A stretch of DNA of 64,000 nucleotides from Chrysogorgia sp. JL179-B06 (taxonomy: Eukaryota; Cnidaria; Anthozoa; Scleralcyonacea; Chrysogorgiidae), in NCBI GenBank assembly GCA_035772405.1, contig JAYKKM010000082.1, positions 744,001-808,000 of the forward strand, written 5' to 3'. Below the pieces are notes generated by a model, which did not search any database, was not told where the DNA came from, and was given only the letters and a program-made list of their open reading frames with translations. Each line of letters starts with the position of its first letter. Position 1 is the first letter of the stretch. The translations under genes and the position numbers were made by a program. Shown one piece after another: positions 10,292 through 22,226 of this stretch.

Positions 10292-10945
10292 TTTGTTGTG
10301 CCACTTTCAACAACGATACTTCAGAACAAAGTGCATCACAAGTATATAACAAGGCCCAAAACAATGGAACTAATGTCATTCCTCGATTGGTTGCGCCATG
10401 TTGATCATGAAAAATCGAACCCCAAGCCTTACAAACAAGGCAATACTCTTGTTTCGGTGAAAATGATATCACCATTCAGAAATGAATTCTTTTTACAACA
10501 TCTACTCATGAACTCGCCACACCGTGCTGTCTCAGACCTTTATCATTATCAACATAGTGAACTACCTGAATCAATTCGATTTTTTGCCTCTGCTATTGAA
10601 CTTATTCCATCTTTGTGGAAAGATAACGATGCTATTCGCTGTTATTTTGAAAGGCAAGGCAATAAAGACTTTTATGTAACTACTTTATGTTCGTACATCA
10701 ATAGTTTGCACGATGTGATAAAACTGTGGAAACTACAAGTGCTATCTACTCAACAATTACAAGGAGATGGTTTAACATCTACACACACATTTACTTTAGA
10801 TCATTTCCAAAATGCTATATTTGAGCAAATTATGACATCTGTTGATGCTCGTGATGCTCATTACAACACCTTAAATTATTACGCGAATTCCGATGACGAG
10901 GACGACGATACTAGCTACGAACAGGAACAACACAGAGTTCTCTGA
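10292..10945 (+). CDS. Helitron H1 Rep-helicase linker region
   Basis: The frame is the same as the Rep core, after the stop at 10289. It encodes about 215 residues: FLDWLRHVDH, then YKQGNTLVSVKMISPF, then SLWKDNDAIRCYFERQGNKDF, and an acidic stretch (NSDDEDDDTSYEQEQ) before the helicase. The same order occurs in block A remnants and in H2 (47400-47950). The frame breaks near 10930 just before the Walker A motif. Its role is probably to join the nuclease and helicase domains. Confidence 0.75.
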   Translation, partial: FVVPLSTTILQNKVHHKYITRPKTMELMSFLDWLRHVDHEKSNPKPYKQGNTLVSVKMISPFRNEFFLQHLLMNSPHRAVSDLYHYQHSELPESIRFFASAIELIPSLWKDNDAIRCYFERQGNKDFYVTTLCSYINSLHDVIKLWKLQVLSTQQLQGDGLTSTHTFTLDHFQNAIFEQIMTSVDARDAHYNTLNYYANSDDEDDDTSYEQEQHRVL

Positions 10946-11309
10946 CCATGCAAATTGTGATTGGCGTAAATTTATTTTAATAACTGGGCGACATGGCACA
11001 GGAAAATCGCAAATTTTCAATCGGACTATACAACACTGTTGTGAACAACAGCGCAATATTCTGGTCGCTGCACCAACTGGGATCTTGGCGTCTCGTTACA
11101 AAAATCTTTTTCATCCCGACATTGCCACAGACACCGTGCACAGTGCTTTTAGTTTTCCAGTCGATGCTGATGAGAGACCGACCGTAAACTGGAACATTGT
11201 GACGTTCGACGTTATCATCATCGACGAAATTTCAATGATCCCCCAAAAAAATTTCAGCATATTATCCGCACCATACAAGAGCTTGCCATTCGACCAATTG
11301 TTGTCGTAG
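10893..11309 (+). CDS. Helitron H1 PIF1-type helicase, N-terminal part
   Basis: This encodes the ATP-binding half of the helicase: the phosphate loop GRHGTGKS (about 10985-11008), then VAAPTGILASRY (motif Ia) and VIIIDEISMI (Walker B/DEAD-like motif II). These are the PIF1/RecD-like motifs fused to Rep in all autonomous Helitrons, thought to unwind DNA 5' to 3' during strand displacement. The frame is lost at the run of A bases near 11250, where QQQP motif III continues in another frame. Confidence 0.85.
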   Translation: MTRTTILATNRNNTEFSDHANCDWRKFILITGRHGTGKSQIFNRTIQHCCEQQRNILVAAPTGILASRYKNLFHPDIATDTVHSAFSFPVDADERPTVNWNIVTFDVIIIDEISMIPQKNFSILSAPYKSLPFDQLLS

Positions 11310-12110
11310 CAGGCGACCCGCAACAACAACAACCAATTGAAAGCATTGAAGGACGTACCAAGGAAGTTGAAAGCATACTTAATGAACGCCACTTTCTGTC
11401 ACTTGCCAACCACTTTAATTTAACTAAACAGTATAGAATTGTAGATGACCAATATGAAGCGTTCATTAACCATATACGTTTCTGGAAGCCAACAAATGCT
11501 GCTTGACACAATTCAAGATGGTCAGGTTATTTGTAAGGATACACCTCCAACAAACGATGACATCAGTAACGTAGTGCTACAACATCCCGATGCCACAGTA
11601 CTGACTGTCTCGAGACGTGGTTGTGTTACCGTTAACAATGCAGTGGTTTCGCGCATCTTCGAAAATGAAGAGCCGCTTGCAGTTGTACAATGTGACTACG
11701 ACATAGAGCCAATGAACATATATAAAAATATGCGTGTAATGATCACGCAAAACAGGGATAAAAATAACGGCATAGTCAATGGCCAGGAAGCCATAATACA
11801 CTGCGTAGAGAATAAAAGCGTGTTTTTGAGATTGCCGAATGACAAAATTGTTAATGTTTACCCTGTGACTTATCTAAATAATTTAAATAACAAATTTACA
11901 TGTTATCCCTTCGTTCCATCGTATGCACTGACAATGTGCAAATCGCAAGGACAAAACTTGAAAAAAGTTATTATTTGGTTTGACACCAATACTGTGGGTC
12001 CTGGAACAGGATATGTTGCTCTATCTCGTATATCGCGTCGCACTGATCTGATCCTATCACCAATGTTAGAGCAACACATCAAACCAGTCATTTGCAATTC
12101 TGCGAACTAG
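11310..12110 (+). CDS. Helitron H1 PIF1-type helicase, C-terminal part
   Basis: Motif III (VAGDPQQQQP) is encoded around 11300-11340 in the frame left by the first helicase segment. A further frame change near 11470 leads to the 221-residue frame 11445-12110. That frame has MRVMITQNRDKNNGIVNGQ and ALTMCKSQGQNLKKVIIW (motif V, the helicase 'SAQGQT'-like region), then GPGTGYVALSRISRRTDL (motif VI). The stop TAG at 12108-12110 ends the gene at the conserved position. Two frame changes make this half non-functional as written. Confidence 0.8.
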
Positions 12111-12150
12111 GTAACACTATATTTATACTCTACATTTCAATGCTCGCAAG

Positions 12151-12775
12151 TTTACAGCAAATGCTTCGTTGCTATGATACATAGATAAAGTGGTTGGTTT
12201 CACAAAATCATATATGGCAACAGTGTTGTCTTTCGTTTGTTTCTGCAAAGTAACAATGTAACCAAGTTCCACTTGTCAATATAAAGCATAAAAGAAAGGA
12301 AACAAAATCACGTGACTGCTCTCCATATTTATATTTCATGTTGCGTTTTCATGTTTCTGTTTTCCTGCAACAAATTGCTCTGTTATAGAGGTGACCGACT
12401 CAAATTTACATGGCAGAATTACAAATGACTAATTATGTGGCATCGGTATGTTGTAGCACTGCATCATTACTAATGTCATTGTTTGTTGGAGGTGTATCGT
12501 AACGCATGGCTGCGCTTGGCAACATCAATTGTTATTCCACACTATGCAATGTCGCTCCTTCGGTGAAGGAATCTCGTCCAATTTCTCGTGTCAGGCAAGA
12601 AATAATCGGTCTATTTCTGCAACATCTCTCACAAATTAATAATTAATATTGACAACTAAAACTTGGTTACATTGTTACTTCGCAGAAACAAACCAAAGAC
12701 AACATTATGTTGCCATATATGATTTTGTGAAACCAACCACTTTATCTATCATGCAAACGAAGCATTTGCTGTAAA
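12151..12775. repeat. Imperfect inverted repeat, ~130-bp arms, downstream of H1
   Basis: The arms 12151-12282 and 12646-12775 are reverse complements with scattered mismatches and small indels. The outer ends carry 'aaccactttatctatcatgcaaacgaagcatttgct', which closely matches Rep coding sequence near 9969-10015 and 24871-24913. The inverted repeat was therefore built partly from transposon coding DNA. The ~360-bp loop holds no gene. It could be a fold-back element or the result of two opposite insertions. Confidence 0.75.
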
Positions 12776-13985
12776 TAATCGGTCTATTTGTGTCACATAT
12801 ATCACAAATTAATAATTAAAAAATACTTGCTTTATATTGACAACTGAAACTTGGTTACATTGTTACTTCGCACAAACATAACATTATGTTGGCATGCATA
12901 TATGATTTTGTCTCTTTCTTTCTCATGGAAATACCCATGGCTGTGCTTGCCAACATCAATTCTTATTCCACACTATGCAAAGTCGCTCCTTCGGTGAAAG
13001 CATTCACCATTTCCTCATGCAATCTGTCGCCCACAATGTGCAATGTCGCTCCTTTGGTGAACGAATCTCGTCGAATTTCTCGTCTCAGCCAAGAAATAGC
13101 TCTATTTCTGTCATATCTACCACAAATGAACAATTAAAAATTACTTGCTTTATATTGACTACTAAAACTTGGTTACATTGTTACTTTGCACAAACAAACG
13201 AAAGACAACACTTTTATCTAATGCATGTTCCATAGAAGACTGTGTGATAGCTCTCAGAGGCCAATTATCACTTGGCACAATTAAACTCCCTTTCCTTAAG
13301 GGTTCAAGCATCTGGAAAATATATCTTCGCTTCCACATGTTTCTGTCGGTCCATACGGCTTCAGAAAACCTTGTGAAATGTTGAACAAAATTCACTCCTT
13401 GCCGTTTGTCCACCTCCAACTACTCTTGTATTGTGTCACATTTTGCAACGATTTGTCAAATAGTGATTTTATCTAATGCATGTTCCATAGAAGACTGTGT
13501 GATAGCTCTCAGAGGCCAATTATCACTTTGCCACAATTAAACTCCCTTTCCTTAACGGTTAAAGCATGTGAAAAATATCTCGTCTGTTCCACATTTTTGT
13601 GTCGGTCCATACGGCTTCACAAAACCTCTTGTAAAATGATGGGAAAAATGGACAGGGAAATGGTAAATATTTCGTTTAACAAAACAGTACAGAATTTTAA
13701 ATGAGCAATAGGAAGCATTCATTAATCATATACGTTTGTAGAAGCCTGCTCAAATGGTGGTTGACACAATTCAACATGTTTCATTGCTAGTTCGATGAAA
13801 TTTTTAATAAAATAAACAAATAACATTAGTTGGCATATTGTGTTGATAAAGGAGGATTATTGACATTATGCAATAACAGACATCAAGGCATTATAAACAG
13901 TTTCAAACAACCAATCGGTTACAAACACAAAAGTGAGCAGGGTGGGGTCGGGAAAAACATTTAAATTGTACAAGCCGTGTGTTAT
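12776..13985. repeat. Repeat-rich non-coding stretch
   Basis: No gene is supported. The phrase 'cactatgcaatgtcgctccttcggtgaa' appears at about 12540, 12971 and, partly, 13038. 'gacaac/tactaaaacttggttacattgttact' appears at 12650, 12839 and 13159. A 174-bp block starting TTTTATCTAATGCATGTTCC occurs at 13212 and again at 13467 (period 255 bp). At 13683-13790 there is a short diverged helicase remnant ('gcattcattaatcatatacgttt' matches H1 near 11459). Confidence 0.6.
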
Positions 13986-14197
13986 CCCTATGGTAACTTT
14001 TCTGACACCCCTAGCTTAAGACAGTGATAATATTTAAGTAAACCCTTCAAGTAACTGCCAAAATCAGGGCGTGAGATGTCTGGGCACCAGTTTTTCCTGC
14101 ACGGCTTTACAACAACCGGTGCTACTACATACAAGCTGTATTGTAAATAATGTTATGGATTGTTTGTACCAACGTGACGATTTCTACAGAATGACAG

Positions 14198-15236
14198 ATG
14201 GCCAGTGTTTCACAGATGATGGTGGTGGTTTTTAATGAAGAAAGGCCCGTTCATACAAACAATAATATGGATTGGCGTAAATTTTCACTTATCACTGGTA
14301 CATCGGGTACGGGAAAATCCCAATTATTATTGGCAGTAATCCAGAAATGCATAGTTGAAGGACGTAGAATACTTGTACAAACCCACAAACCAAAACAATC
14401 TGTCCGAAATAAACTTGAAAGCAGCCAAATATGTAAATTCCACGTAAGGTGAAAAGCACTTGTAAAAAGCGATGTTCCACCACAGTCGCCTGCGTTACCA
14501 AATCTGAAATTTCCACGATTCCAGAAGGAATTGCTCGACATGTCATGGAGACGACATGTCCAGTTACCATTCGTCCTGTTGTTGTTTTGTCGGGGACAAC
14601 CAATAGAAAATGTCTGCATGGAAGTGAGAGGAGAAGAGTGTATTTGCAGATAAAACGTTTTATTCGCTAGTTCATCATTACAAACTGAGTATGTAGTATT
14701 GTTGTATGGACCCCGAATATGAGACGTTTTTAAACCACATAAGATATTGGCCTGCAAGTCAAAGTCTCTTAGATAAAATACAGGAAGGAAAAGTGGTGTG
14801 TTGTACAGGACAACCTTCTGATGATCAGATTGTAAATACAATCCTATATAAGTGTGATGCAACTGTTTTAATGGTTTCTAAACAGGGAGCAAATCGTGTA
14901 AATCATTTGGTTATTAGTTCAATTTTTTCGGAGTGTAATGCCCTTCAGATGATACAGTGGGACTGTGAAATGGAAAGTATTCCTATTTGAATGATCACAC
15001 ACAATCGAGATAACGAAAATGGGGTTGTAAATGGGCAGACAAAGATTTTCTGTGTGGAAAAGGCTACAATCTTTTTACAACTGGGAAATGGGAAAGTTGT
15101 TAATACATATCCTCTTCTGACATATGAAAGCGAGAACGACAGCCGTACGTGTTACCAAAGGACTTATTTGGTTCGATTGTCCCCCGTGGTTCAGCAACAG
15201 ACTGATTTAATACTATCAACAAAAATTCTTAGCTGA
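14198..15236 (+). pseudogene. PIF1-type helicase remnant of a third Helitron family
   Basis: 14198-14452 encodes the Walker A motif as GTSGTGKSQLLLAVIQKC, then falls into unrelated sequence where motif Ia should be. A broken middle part follows (14500-14670). 14706-14990 encodes the block MDPEYETFLNHIRYWPASQSLLDKIQEG, homologous to H1 'YEAFINHIRFWKPTNAA'. A TGA at 14988 and a second frame (MITHNRDNENGVVNGQ) complete the helicase. It is related to H1 and H2 but clearly different from both. Near-identical copies lie at 22227-23235 and 29498-29970. Confidence 0.8.
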
Positions 15237-15522
15237 CACTGCAAACCGGTTTTAAATAACTGAAGTTGCATAGTAAACGGAATCGTAAATGAAAAATGTA
15301 GTAATGTTCAATGTGCATGGGTTGCACGTATTCGGTGCGATTGAAAAAAGGAAAATATACTTGAAAAAATTATAAAAAATCGAAACGTGAAAACTAATTT
15401 AAATCGCTGTTGGTAAAGGCTACAATAATTTTAGAACTTCAGTCACTAGTTAAGAACTTTATAGTATTTAAGGTTATGTCACTGGCAATTTGCTGCTTTA
15501 ACATTATAGTACTTGCATAACA

Positions 15523-16963
15523 TCATGCCGACACAGTGTGAAAAGGCAGGTCACGAATTTTGGAAAGACAGGCAATGTCGTCTTGTCACATTAGATGACA
15601 CATGAGCACAAAGGAAACAACTAGCTGTAGAATAAACAACACAAGTGCAAACTGAAGCTACTGAAAAAGAACAATTTGAAGAATGAAACTCTACTTCAGC
15701 CAACAACACATGCAACAATTCAACATGCATTAACAGCAGATAATTTGAAACTTTGGTCGCAGTATTCATCTTGGAGTTATTGTGACAAATGTTCGACTGT
15801 CCAGAAAGAAAGGCTGTTTCCAAAGTATGTAAATAGACCGCCTACCAAAAATACTAAAACATGCCCTTGCTCTAAACAACGGTATACATACCGTGCCTTC
15901 ATTTGCACTAATACCAGATTCGCTCAGAAATCTTACGTTTGTAAGGACACTATCAGTATCGTATCGAGGATGCTATCAATGCGTTAGACAATGAAAATGC
16001 GAGATGTCGTTGCAGGGAAGCATAGGATTATTTGATAAATTCACAAAAAACTTACACCATCTATCTAACAATAACAACAAGCCTTTGAACATTTATGACT
16101 ATAGTGAAAGAGAAGGCATAGAGTGTTGTCTTTGGCCAAACCTTTGGTGCGAATCCAGTCTGAAAGGAAACGAGAGCTGCTTAAGTGCAAAGATCGCTTT
16201 CCTCACCAAAGTATTTTCCGAGATCGTAGATTATGCGTTATATCACGAAACAATTCCACTATGACATGTGGATATTTCGAACCATTACTTAAGCTTTAAG
16301 TTCGGCAAGACGAATGCGATACTCCCCAGCACGTGCTCTTGATGACAAAACCTTTTCAACAAGTTATTGGAAAACACAGATTGCTAATTGATGCTATAGA
16401 CCAGTTTGGTTACCCAAACTTATTCATTACCATCAATTTGTATGAATGGATTTCTCCTTTCTTGCAGTAAACTCGTTTACCAGCATATAAAACTATCCAT
16501 ATTGCGCACATGCTCGAACAAATCGTTCATGGATATCTGTGTGGCTCAAATACTGCTAGTTGGAGCCATCATGTTTTCAGCTATGAAAATAGGAAAGGGC
16601 AATCTAATATTAACACGTATTATCGCTTCGAATTTCAGCAGAGAGGTACTGCCCATTTGGACCTGCTTCTTTGGCTGAAAAATATTACGAAAATACAACA
16701 GACCTATCCACGCCGATGTCTTGTTAAAAAAACTTCAACCATCTTACCACGATAGCTTACCATCAAATAACAATGCTACATCCTTTGATAGCACACACCA
16801 ACCAACCACTTTATCTATCTATCTATCATCCAAAGGAAGCATTTGCTCTCAACTTGCAAGCATACATTTATACTCTTTTGCCAAGTTTAGCATGGATTTT
16901 CAGGTAAACACACAACACCATATCAAGCGATATGGTTATACATCGATAAAGATCTTAAAATGA
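15523..16963 (+). pseudogene. Decayed H1-like Rep with altered HUH motif
   Basis: The start context 'cataacatcATGCCGACAC' and FWKDRQC match H1 Rep, but stops and frameshifts appear within 30 codons. The zinc region is readable (YCDKCSTVQKERLFPKYVNRP). The core around 16500-16755 reads GTAHLDLLLWLK, so the second histidine of HUH is aspartate (codons 16654-16662). The paired tyrosine region is truncated near 16900. Copies at 23600-25026 and 30000-30740 share the same HLD change. Confidence 0.8.
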
Positions 16964-17745
16964 ACGATAGCGTCCAAACAACTCGCTTCACCCTTTATTT
17001 GAAAATCTGTCAGCATTGCACAGTCAAGGTGTGGCGAAGGGCACGCCGAACAATGTGCGAAAAGTGATTAAGTTTTTGGTGGGGGCTGATTCAAATACTG
17101 ACTCGGTTATTAACCAGCCATCTCACAATAATACAAAGACGACAAGATCTTAAAATAAACCGTAAACGTCCCAACAACTCGCGATCTAAACCGTTCTACA
17201 AACCAAAACAATCCGTCCGAAATAAACTTAAAAGCAGCAAAATATGTAATTTCCACGTAAGGTGAAAAGCACTTGTAAAAAGCTATGTAGTGTTATAACG
17301 TAGCACGTTAAGCATGGATCCACCACAGTCGCCTGTGATACCGAATCTGGCTGCTCAGATTGGCATAACAAAACTTTACGACCTTCGCCATAATAAGCAG
17401 TGACGTGCACAATTCGACATGTGGGATACCGCATTTCCATAAATGCGCATGCGCATATCTAATACACCCCATTTTCGGCAAAACGGGATGCACTTTTGCT
17501 TCAAACGAACTGGTTTTGCCATAAGTGATCAAAAAGTAAATCATTCAAGTAACTGCCAATGATTTCCTTGTGCGCATGCACACAACCAAATTTAAAATTG
17601 AACTTAAAACGGGGCGTGAGAGGTCTGGGCACCAGTGATGGCCTGCTACAAGCTGTATTGTAAATAATGTTATGGATTGTTTGTACCAACGTGACGATTT
17701 CTACAGTATGACAGATGCCCAGTGTTTCACAGATGGGTTTTTAAT
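16964..17745. other. Non-coding stretch inside block B copy 1
   Basis: No gene is seen. The sequence recurs at 25022-25800 with high identity. From about 17560 ('caagtaactgccaatgatttcc') it also recurs at 30749. It contains 'aataaacttaaaagcagc..aatatgtaatttccacgtaagg', a relic of the helicase fragment at 14407-14450. Confidence 0.55.
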
Positions 17746-18500
17746 GAAGGTCCGTTCGTACAAACAATACTATCGATTGGCGTAAATTTTCACTTATCAC
17801 TGGTAAATCGGATATGGGAAAATCCAAATTATTATTGGTAGCAATCCAGAAATGCATAGTTGAAGGACGTAGAATACTTGTTGCCATGCCAACTGGTTAT
17901 TTGGCAAGCTATTATCGCGAGTTATTTCAAGGTGATATAACTAGTGACACTGTCCACAGTGCATCCTATTAATTGGAACATTTCTAGCTTTTACATTATT
18001 ATACTGGATGAAATTTCAATGATTCCAGAAGGAATTGGTCGGCATGACATGGAGACGATACGTCAAGTTACCATTCGTCCTGATGTTGTTTTGTCTGGGA
18101 CAACCAACAACAACAACAACCAATCGAAAATGTCTGTATGAAAGTGAGAGGTGAAGAGTGTATCTGCATGTGGAAAAGGCTAAGATCAGCACTGCCTACT
18201 TGTGGATGCGTTTCGATCAATTTGGATATCCAACCGTTTTTGTTACAATAAGTCCATATGAATGGACATTTCCTGTTTATGGTTGGTTGTCGAAAGTTCG
18301 TGACAAAACTGGTCGAGGTCTGTGTGAAGTGCCTGGTTTTGAAAAAATTCACATTGCTCATGTTTTGGAGCAAGTTGTTTGTGGCTATTTATGTGGTAGC
18401 AATAATCTCCGAAATCTTTACTCAGTAACATGGGAAAAGGAATTTATTTCTGCAAACAATGCCTGCGAAGTAGTCACTGAGCAAAGGTGTTTTATACTTA
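17746..18500 (+). pseudogene. Helicase N-terminus joined to Rep core piece
   Basis: 17746-18140 gives helicase motifs (TDWRKFSLITGKSDMGKS with a damaged P-loop, VAMPTGYLASYYRELFQGDI, then LDEISMIPEG). At about 18185 it passes directly into Rep sequence (FDQFGYPTVFVTISPYEWTFPVYGWLSKVRDKTGRG, then EQVVCGYLCGSNN). Helicase before Rep is the reverse of the order in an intact gene. This suggests a head-to-tail junction of two elements or a rearrangement. Copies lie at 30950-31700 and 38716-39523. Confidence 0.7.
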
Positions 18501-18977
18501 AAACAATTCCCTAAAAATTCCCTGAAAACCATTTGCGAATGCGTTTTTTTACCAAATTTTAGTGAGTATGTGCACTGCACTAAATCGAAAAATTCATGCG
18601 CAGACAATCCTCAAACCACAAGAACGTCATTAAAAACATTAGTGGAAGTGCACTAAACATTATGTTTAAAAGCATATCGAAACAACCATATATGCGGATA
18701 ACATATTTTCTCCAATACCACATTCAGGGTGTCAACGAGTTCACATACATAACTTCTGAACATTTTCATCAATTTAGCATGTTTAGCAGAGGTTTACCAA
18801 AGCTTTACATGGTGGTGACTTGGACAGATCCATGCTACTCTATAACCTGTATATAGTGCATATTTAGTTAGTGTTTACTGCTGACAACAAGACCCAGGTC
18901 TTGCGAAGTTCTTTTCAGAACTCTGTTGTCTGGCTTTATCCAACGTCATTTTTGTAAAGCCTGTTCTAATTATAAAC

Positions 18978-19582
18978 ATGGCAACAAGGGCATGCTTGCA
19001 GCAATCAGCCGACCTATTCTGCAGCGAAAGGGAATGCCATCTGATCACAGGACACATCGACATTGCCACCAAGCGAGAAGAGCTTCAGTTGCAACGGATG
19101 TCTAGAGTAGACGTGGAAGTTGCAGAAAAAAATGATTTTGTTCAACGTAACATCAATAAAATCAACATATTATGCCGAAAAGTTCTATCTCAAACCCAAA
19201 AAATATCTAGTGATATGGAATTTTGGATAAAAAAATAGTTCCTAGACATACTGCGCTTTCTGTTCCTCTTTACATAAACGCAAGTTATTTCAAGGTCATA
19301 CTAATCATCCCATCAATAGACACGAAAACAGCATGTTATTGCTTGCAAAACCGATACATCATCCCTTTGTTTTACCTAATTCCTGATTGTCTCAAAACTC
19401 TTACTTTTGCTGAAATTTGTGTTCTTTGTCCGTTAAATTTCCATTACGGTGATTATAAACTAATGCAGCTCGGTTATCAACAGAAAAATGGCATGTGTCA
19501 CATAACTTGGAAAGACAGATATGTTGAGGCAGGAATTCACACATTAGAAGACGATATTCGTTGCCAGCTTGCATACAAATGA
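18978..19582 (+). pseudogene. Rep N-terminal region of block A family
   Basis: The frame from ATG 18978 (MATRACLQQSADLFCSERECHLITGHIDIATKREELQLQRM) breaks after 86 codons. The second frame (to 19582) holds CYCLQNRYIIPLFYLIPDCLKTLTFAEICVLCPLNFHYGDYKLMQLGYQQKNGMCH. This is the counterpart of the H1 CPCSKERYIVPS...HYGDYKKMEHGYQQKNGM block. The first zinc-finger cysteine pair has been deleted. A near-identical stretch is at 35337-35944. Confidence 0.7.
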
Positions 19583-19599
19583 AGTTCCTACAAACGTTT

Positions 19600-21935
19600 C
19601 GTTGCGTGCCAAGGTATCCTTCATTAACATTCAGTAATATTGTGGATTATGGCATTTTATAAACAATTTCATTACGACTCGTGGATTTTTAAGACAGTGT
19701 ATCTGTCCAATCATCCACAAGACGTATGAAATGTTCTCCCGCAAGATCGCTAATGCGAAAACATTTTCTGCTGGGTATTGAAAACCCAACACACAGGCAT
19801 TTGATTGATGATGGGTATCCAATTTATTTGTAATGTGGGTAACCATTCAATACATATATCAAATGACTAACCGGTCGTGGAAACCTGAACTTGCTGGTTT
19901 TGAAACCATCCCATATTGCCCACATGCTTGAGCAATGTGTGGGGTTATGTGATCATGCCATACAATGTTGCGTACTTAGTTCATACAGCCTTGACCAATA
20001 GCTTACCATGGTTTGTTAAGAGTTTTTTTCCATTTGGACGAAGCTTTTTTTTACAATTAAGCCTACATCTTACAAATTACAAATTACACCAACGTTACGA
20101 TGTCGCATTGATGATGTCCAAACGACAAATGGAAACATGGTTTTAAAATATGTTACTTCATGTTTCCAAGTGGAAAGACACTTACAAAAACGATGCCTTT
20201 ATTCACTACATAGAACGCGCTACCAAGCGGCATATAAGAGAGATGGAACCTTGTGAACCAGAGATATGTTCTTGGACGAACAGCTGAACAAAAGAGTATG
20301 TTGTTCCCATCAGCAAGCATTAGACACAAACAAAGTTCATGAGAAATACACGAAAAGACCCAATGCTATGGAACATATGTCGTTCCTACAATGGCTAAGG
20401 CAACAAAGCCGATCCCGTTCCGTACAAAGCAGGAAATACGTTAGTTTCGGTAAAAATGGTATCGTCTCTTAAAGACCAGTATTTTTTCCAATATTTACTA
20501 ATGCATTTTCCCCATCGACAATCTTCCGAACAACAAACGGACGTTCCTCCACTAACTTTTTTTTTCTGCTGCTATTACAAAAATGCCAGATTTTTGGAGA
20601 GATGATGAACGTGTTAGGGCTTATTTTGAGATGCAGGGTAATAAGGAGTACAATGTAAATACTTGAAATGAAAGGCTATATCGCTAATCTGTGGGATACA
20701 TTTTCGTTGTGGCAAAGGGAAGTTATAACAAACAACCAATTGTTTAACAATTAATTATGTCCTGTAGGTCCATTTTCGAGCAAGTGATAGATAATGCCAT
20801 GCATACTCGTGATGTTATATTACAATAATAATGATAATAATTACTTTGCAATGTCTGAGGATGACGATGATACTGCTGAACATGACGTTCCCATAATAGA
20901 ACAAGAAGAATTGGACATTGGTGTAAATAACGATTGGAGAAAATTTATATTGCGGAAAATCGAACAATTGAAAAGTGCATTGAACAAAGTCGCAATATTT
21001 TAGTTGCAGCACCGACTGGAATATTGGCGGCCCGTTTGAAAAAATTATTCAGAGAACACATACATACAGATGCTGTACAGCGCTTTTACATACCCTATTG
21101 GCAAGGAACGACCAAAAGTAAATTGGATGATAAGTACATATGATATAGTTATTATCGACGAAATATCTATGATATGTAAAACAATATTTGAATGAAACCC
21201 TAACCCTTGCTGGAGAGTTCAAAGTATACTAGATGATACAAGCATTTCAAACTAAACCGTCAACACAGAATCGTTGACCCTGTCTATGAACAATTTCTCA
21301 AACATATACGCCACTGGGCGCCATCTCAAACGCTAATTGATACAATACAACAAGGCCAAATTGTGTGTCCAAATTCGGAACCGTCAGATGACGATATTCG
21401 GGAAGTTATTTTAAATAATACCGAGGCTACAGTATTAACAGTTTCAAGACGAGCTTCAGGACGCATTAATAGTGTAGTTGTCGCAGCTATGTTTTAACAA
21501 CAGGAACCACTAGCAGTTACACAATTTGACAATGACAAGGTTGGTGCAAATGTCTATAAAAATATGAGGGTCATCACAAAATAAAAATAAATAATTTTCT
21601 ATAGTTAAACGGTCAGGAAGCGTTAGTCTATTTAATGGAAAATGTTACTATTTTATTTCATCTTCCTGACCAAAAAATAATGAATGTTTACCCTGTAACC
21701 TACATGAAAAACGATATCAATTTTACCTGCTATCCATTCATGCCATCTTACTCACCATGCTAATGTCTCAACGACAAACATTAAATAAAGTTATTCTTTG
21801 GTTTGATGGCGATAAAATTTCAGAAGGACTAGGTTATGTTGCACTGTCAAGAATAAGACGTCGCTCCGACCTCATTGTCGTCATGCCAATAAAAGAGGTG
21901 CGCATAAATCCAGTGATCAGAAGATTTTGAATATT
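19600..21935 (+). pseudogene. Decayed Rep core, linker and helicase (block A copy 1)
   Basis: The content is the same as 1-2270. Positions 19751-20260 correspond to Rep core with many short deletions. 20266-20560 gives the linker (MEHMSFLQWLR), and 20934-21180 helicase motifs Ia and II (LVAAPTGILAARLKK, IIDEISMI). 21280-21930 covers the C-terminal helicase, ending at TGA near 21930. Stops and frame changes are shared with copy 0, so the decay predates the duplication. Confidence 0.75.
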
Positions 21936-22226
21936 ATACATCAGCGCTTGTTTTGAAATGCAGGGCAATAACTAGTATTAGGTAAATACATTAGGTGTTG
22001 TAAAAAGGCAATATTTATCCCTATGGTAACTTTTCTGACACCCCTAGCTTAAGACAGTGATAATATTTAAGTAAACCCTTCAACTGCCAAAATCAGGGCG
22101 TGAGATGTGTGGGCACCAGTTTTTCCTGCACGGCTTTACAACAACCGGTGCTACTACATACAAGCTGTATTGTAAATAATGTTATGGATTGTTTGTACCA
22201 ACGTGACGATTTCTACAGAATGACAG

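Larger units (their letters stand above)
6034..12110 (+). mobile_element. Helitron H1: accessory ORF1 plus Rep-helicase
   Basis: This is the best preserved single Helitron in the window. In order it has a leader repeat, an unrecognised accessory gene (6484-7550), an AT microsatellite, a second copy of the leader repeat, and a Rep-helicase gene split over several frames (8476-12110). The Rep has an HUH motif and paired tyrosines, and the helicase has PIF1-type motifs. The exact termini are not resolved: I could not find a convincing 5' TC end or a 3' hairpin plus CTRR end. The boundaries given enclose only the recognisable content. At least four lesions in Rep-helicase make this copy non-autonomous. 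Confidence 0.8.
13986..18870 (+). mobile_element. Array block B, copy 1 (longest copy)
   Basis: This mosaic of decayed Helitron pieces begins at TATCCCTATGGTAAC (13983) and runs to the start of block A at about 18870. The order is helicase N-terminus (14198), helicase C-terminus (14706-15236), Rep N-terminus and core of an H1-like family (15523-16963), non-coding DNA (16964-17700), a second helicase N-terminus (17750-18140) and a Rep core piece (18190-18420). The same sequence recurs, shortened to different extents, at 22018, 29278 and 38497. This copy is the longest and keeps parts missing from the others, so it best shows the original order. Confidence 0.75.
18871..22017 (+). mobile_element. 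Array block A, copy 1
   Basis: The block begins near 'tgtttactgctgacaacaagacccagg' and runs through a decayed Rep-helicase gene to the start of the next block B at 22018. Contents: Rep N-terminus (18978-19582), strongly shortened Rep core (19600-20260), linker (20266-20560) and helicase (20934-21930). Compared with copies at 26451 and 35087 its Rep core has many small deletions, so it is the most decayed copy of this block. No reading frame longer than 120 codons survives. Confidence 0.75.
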
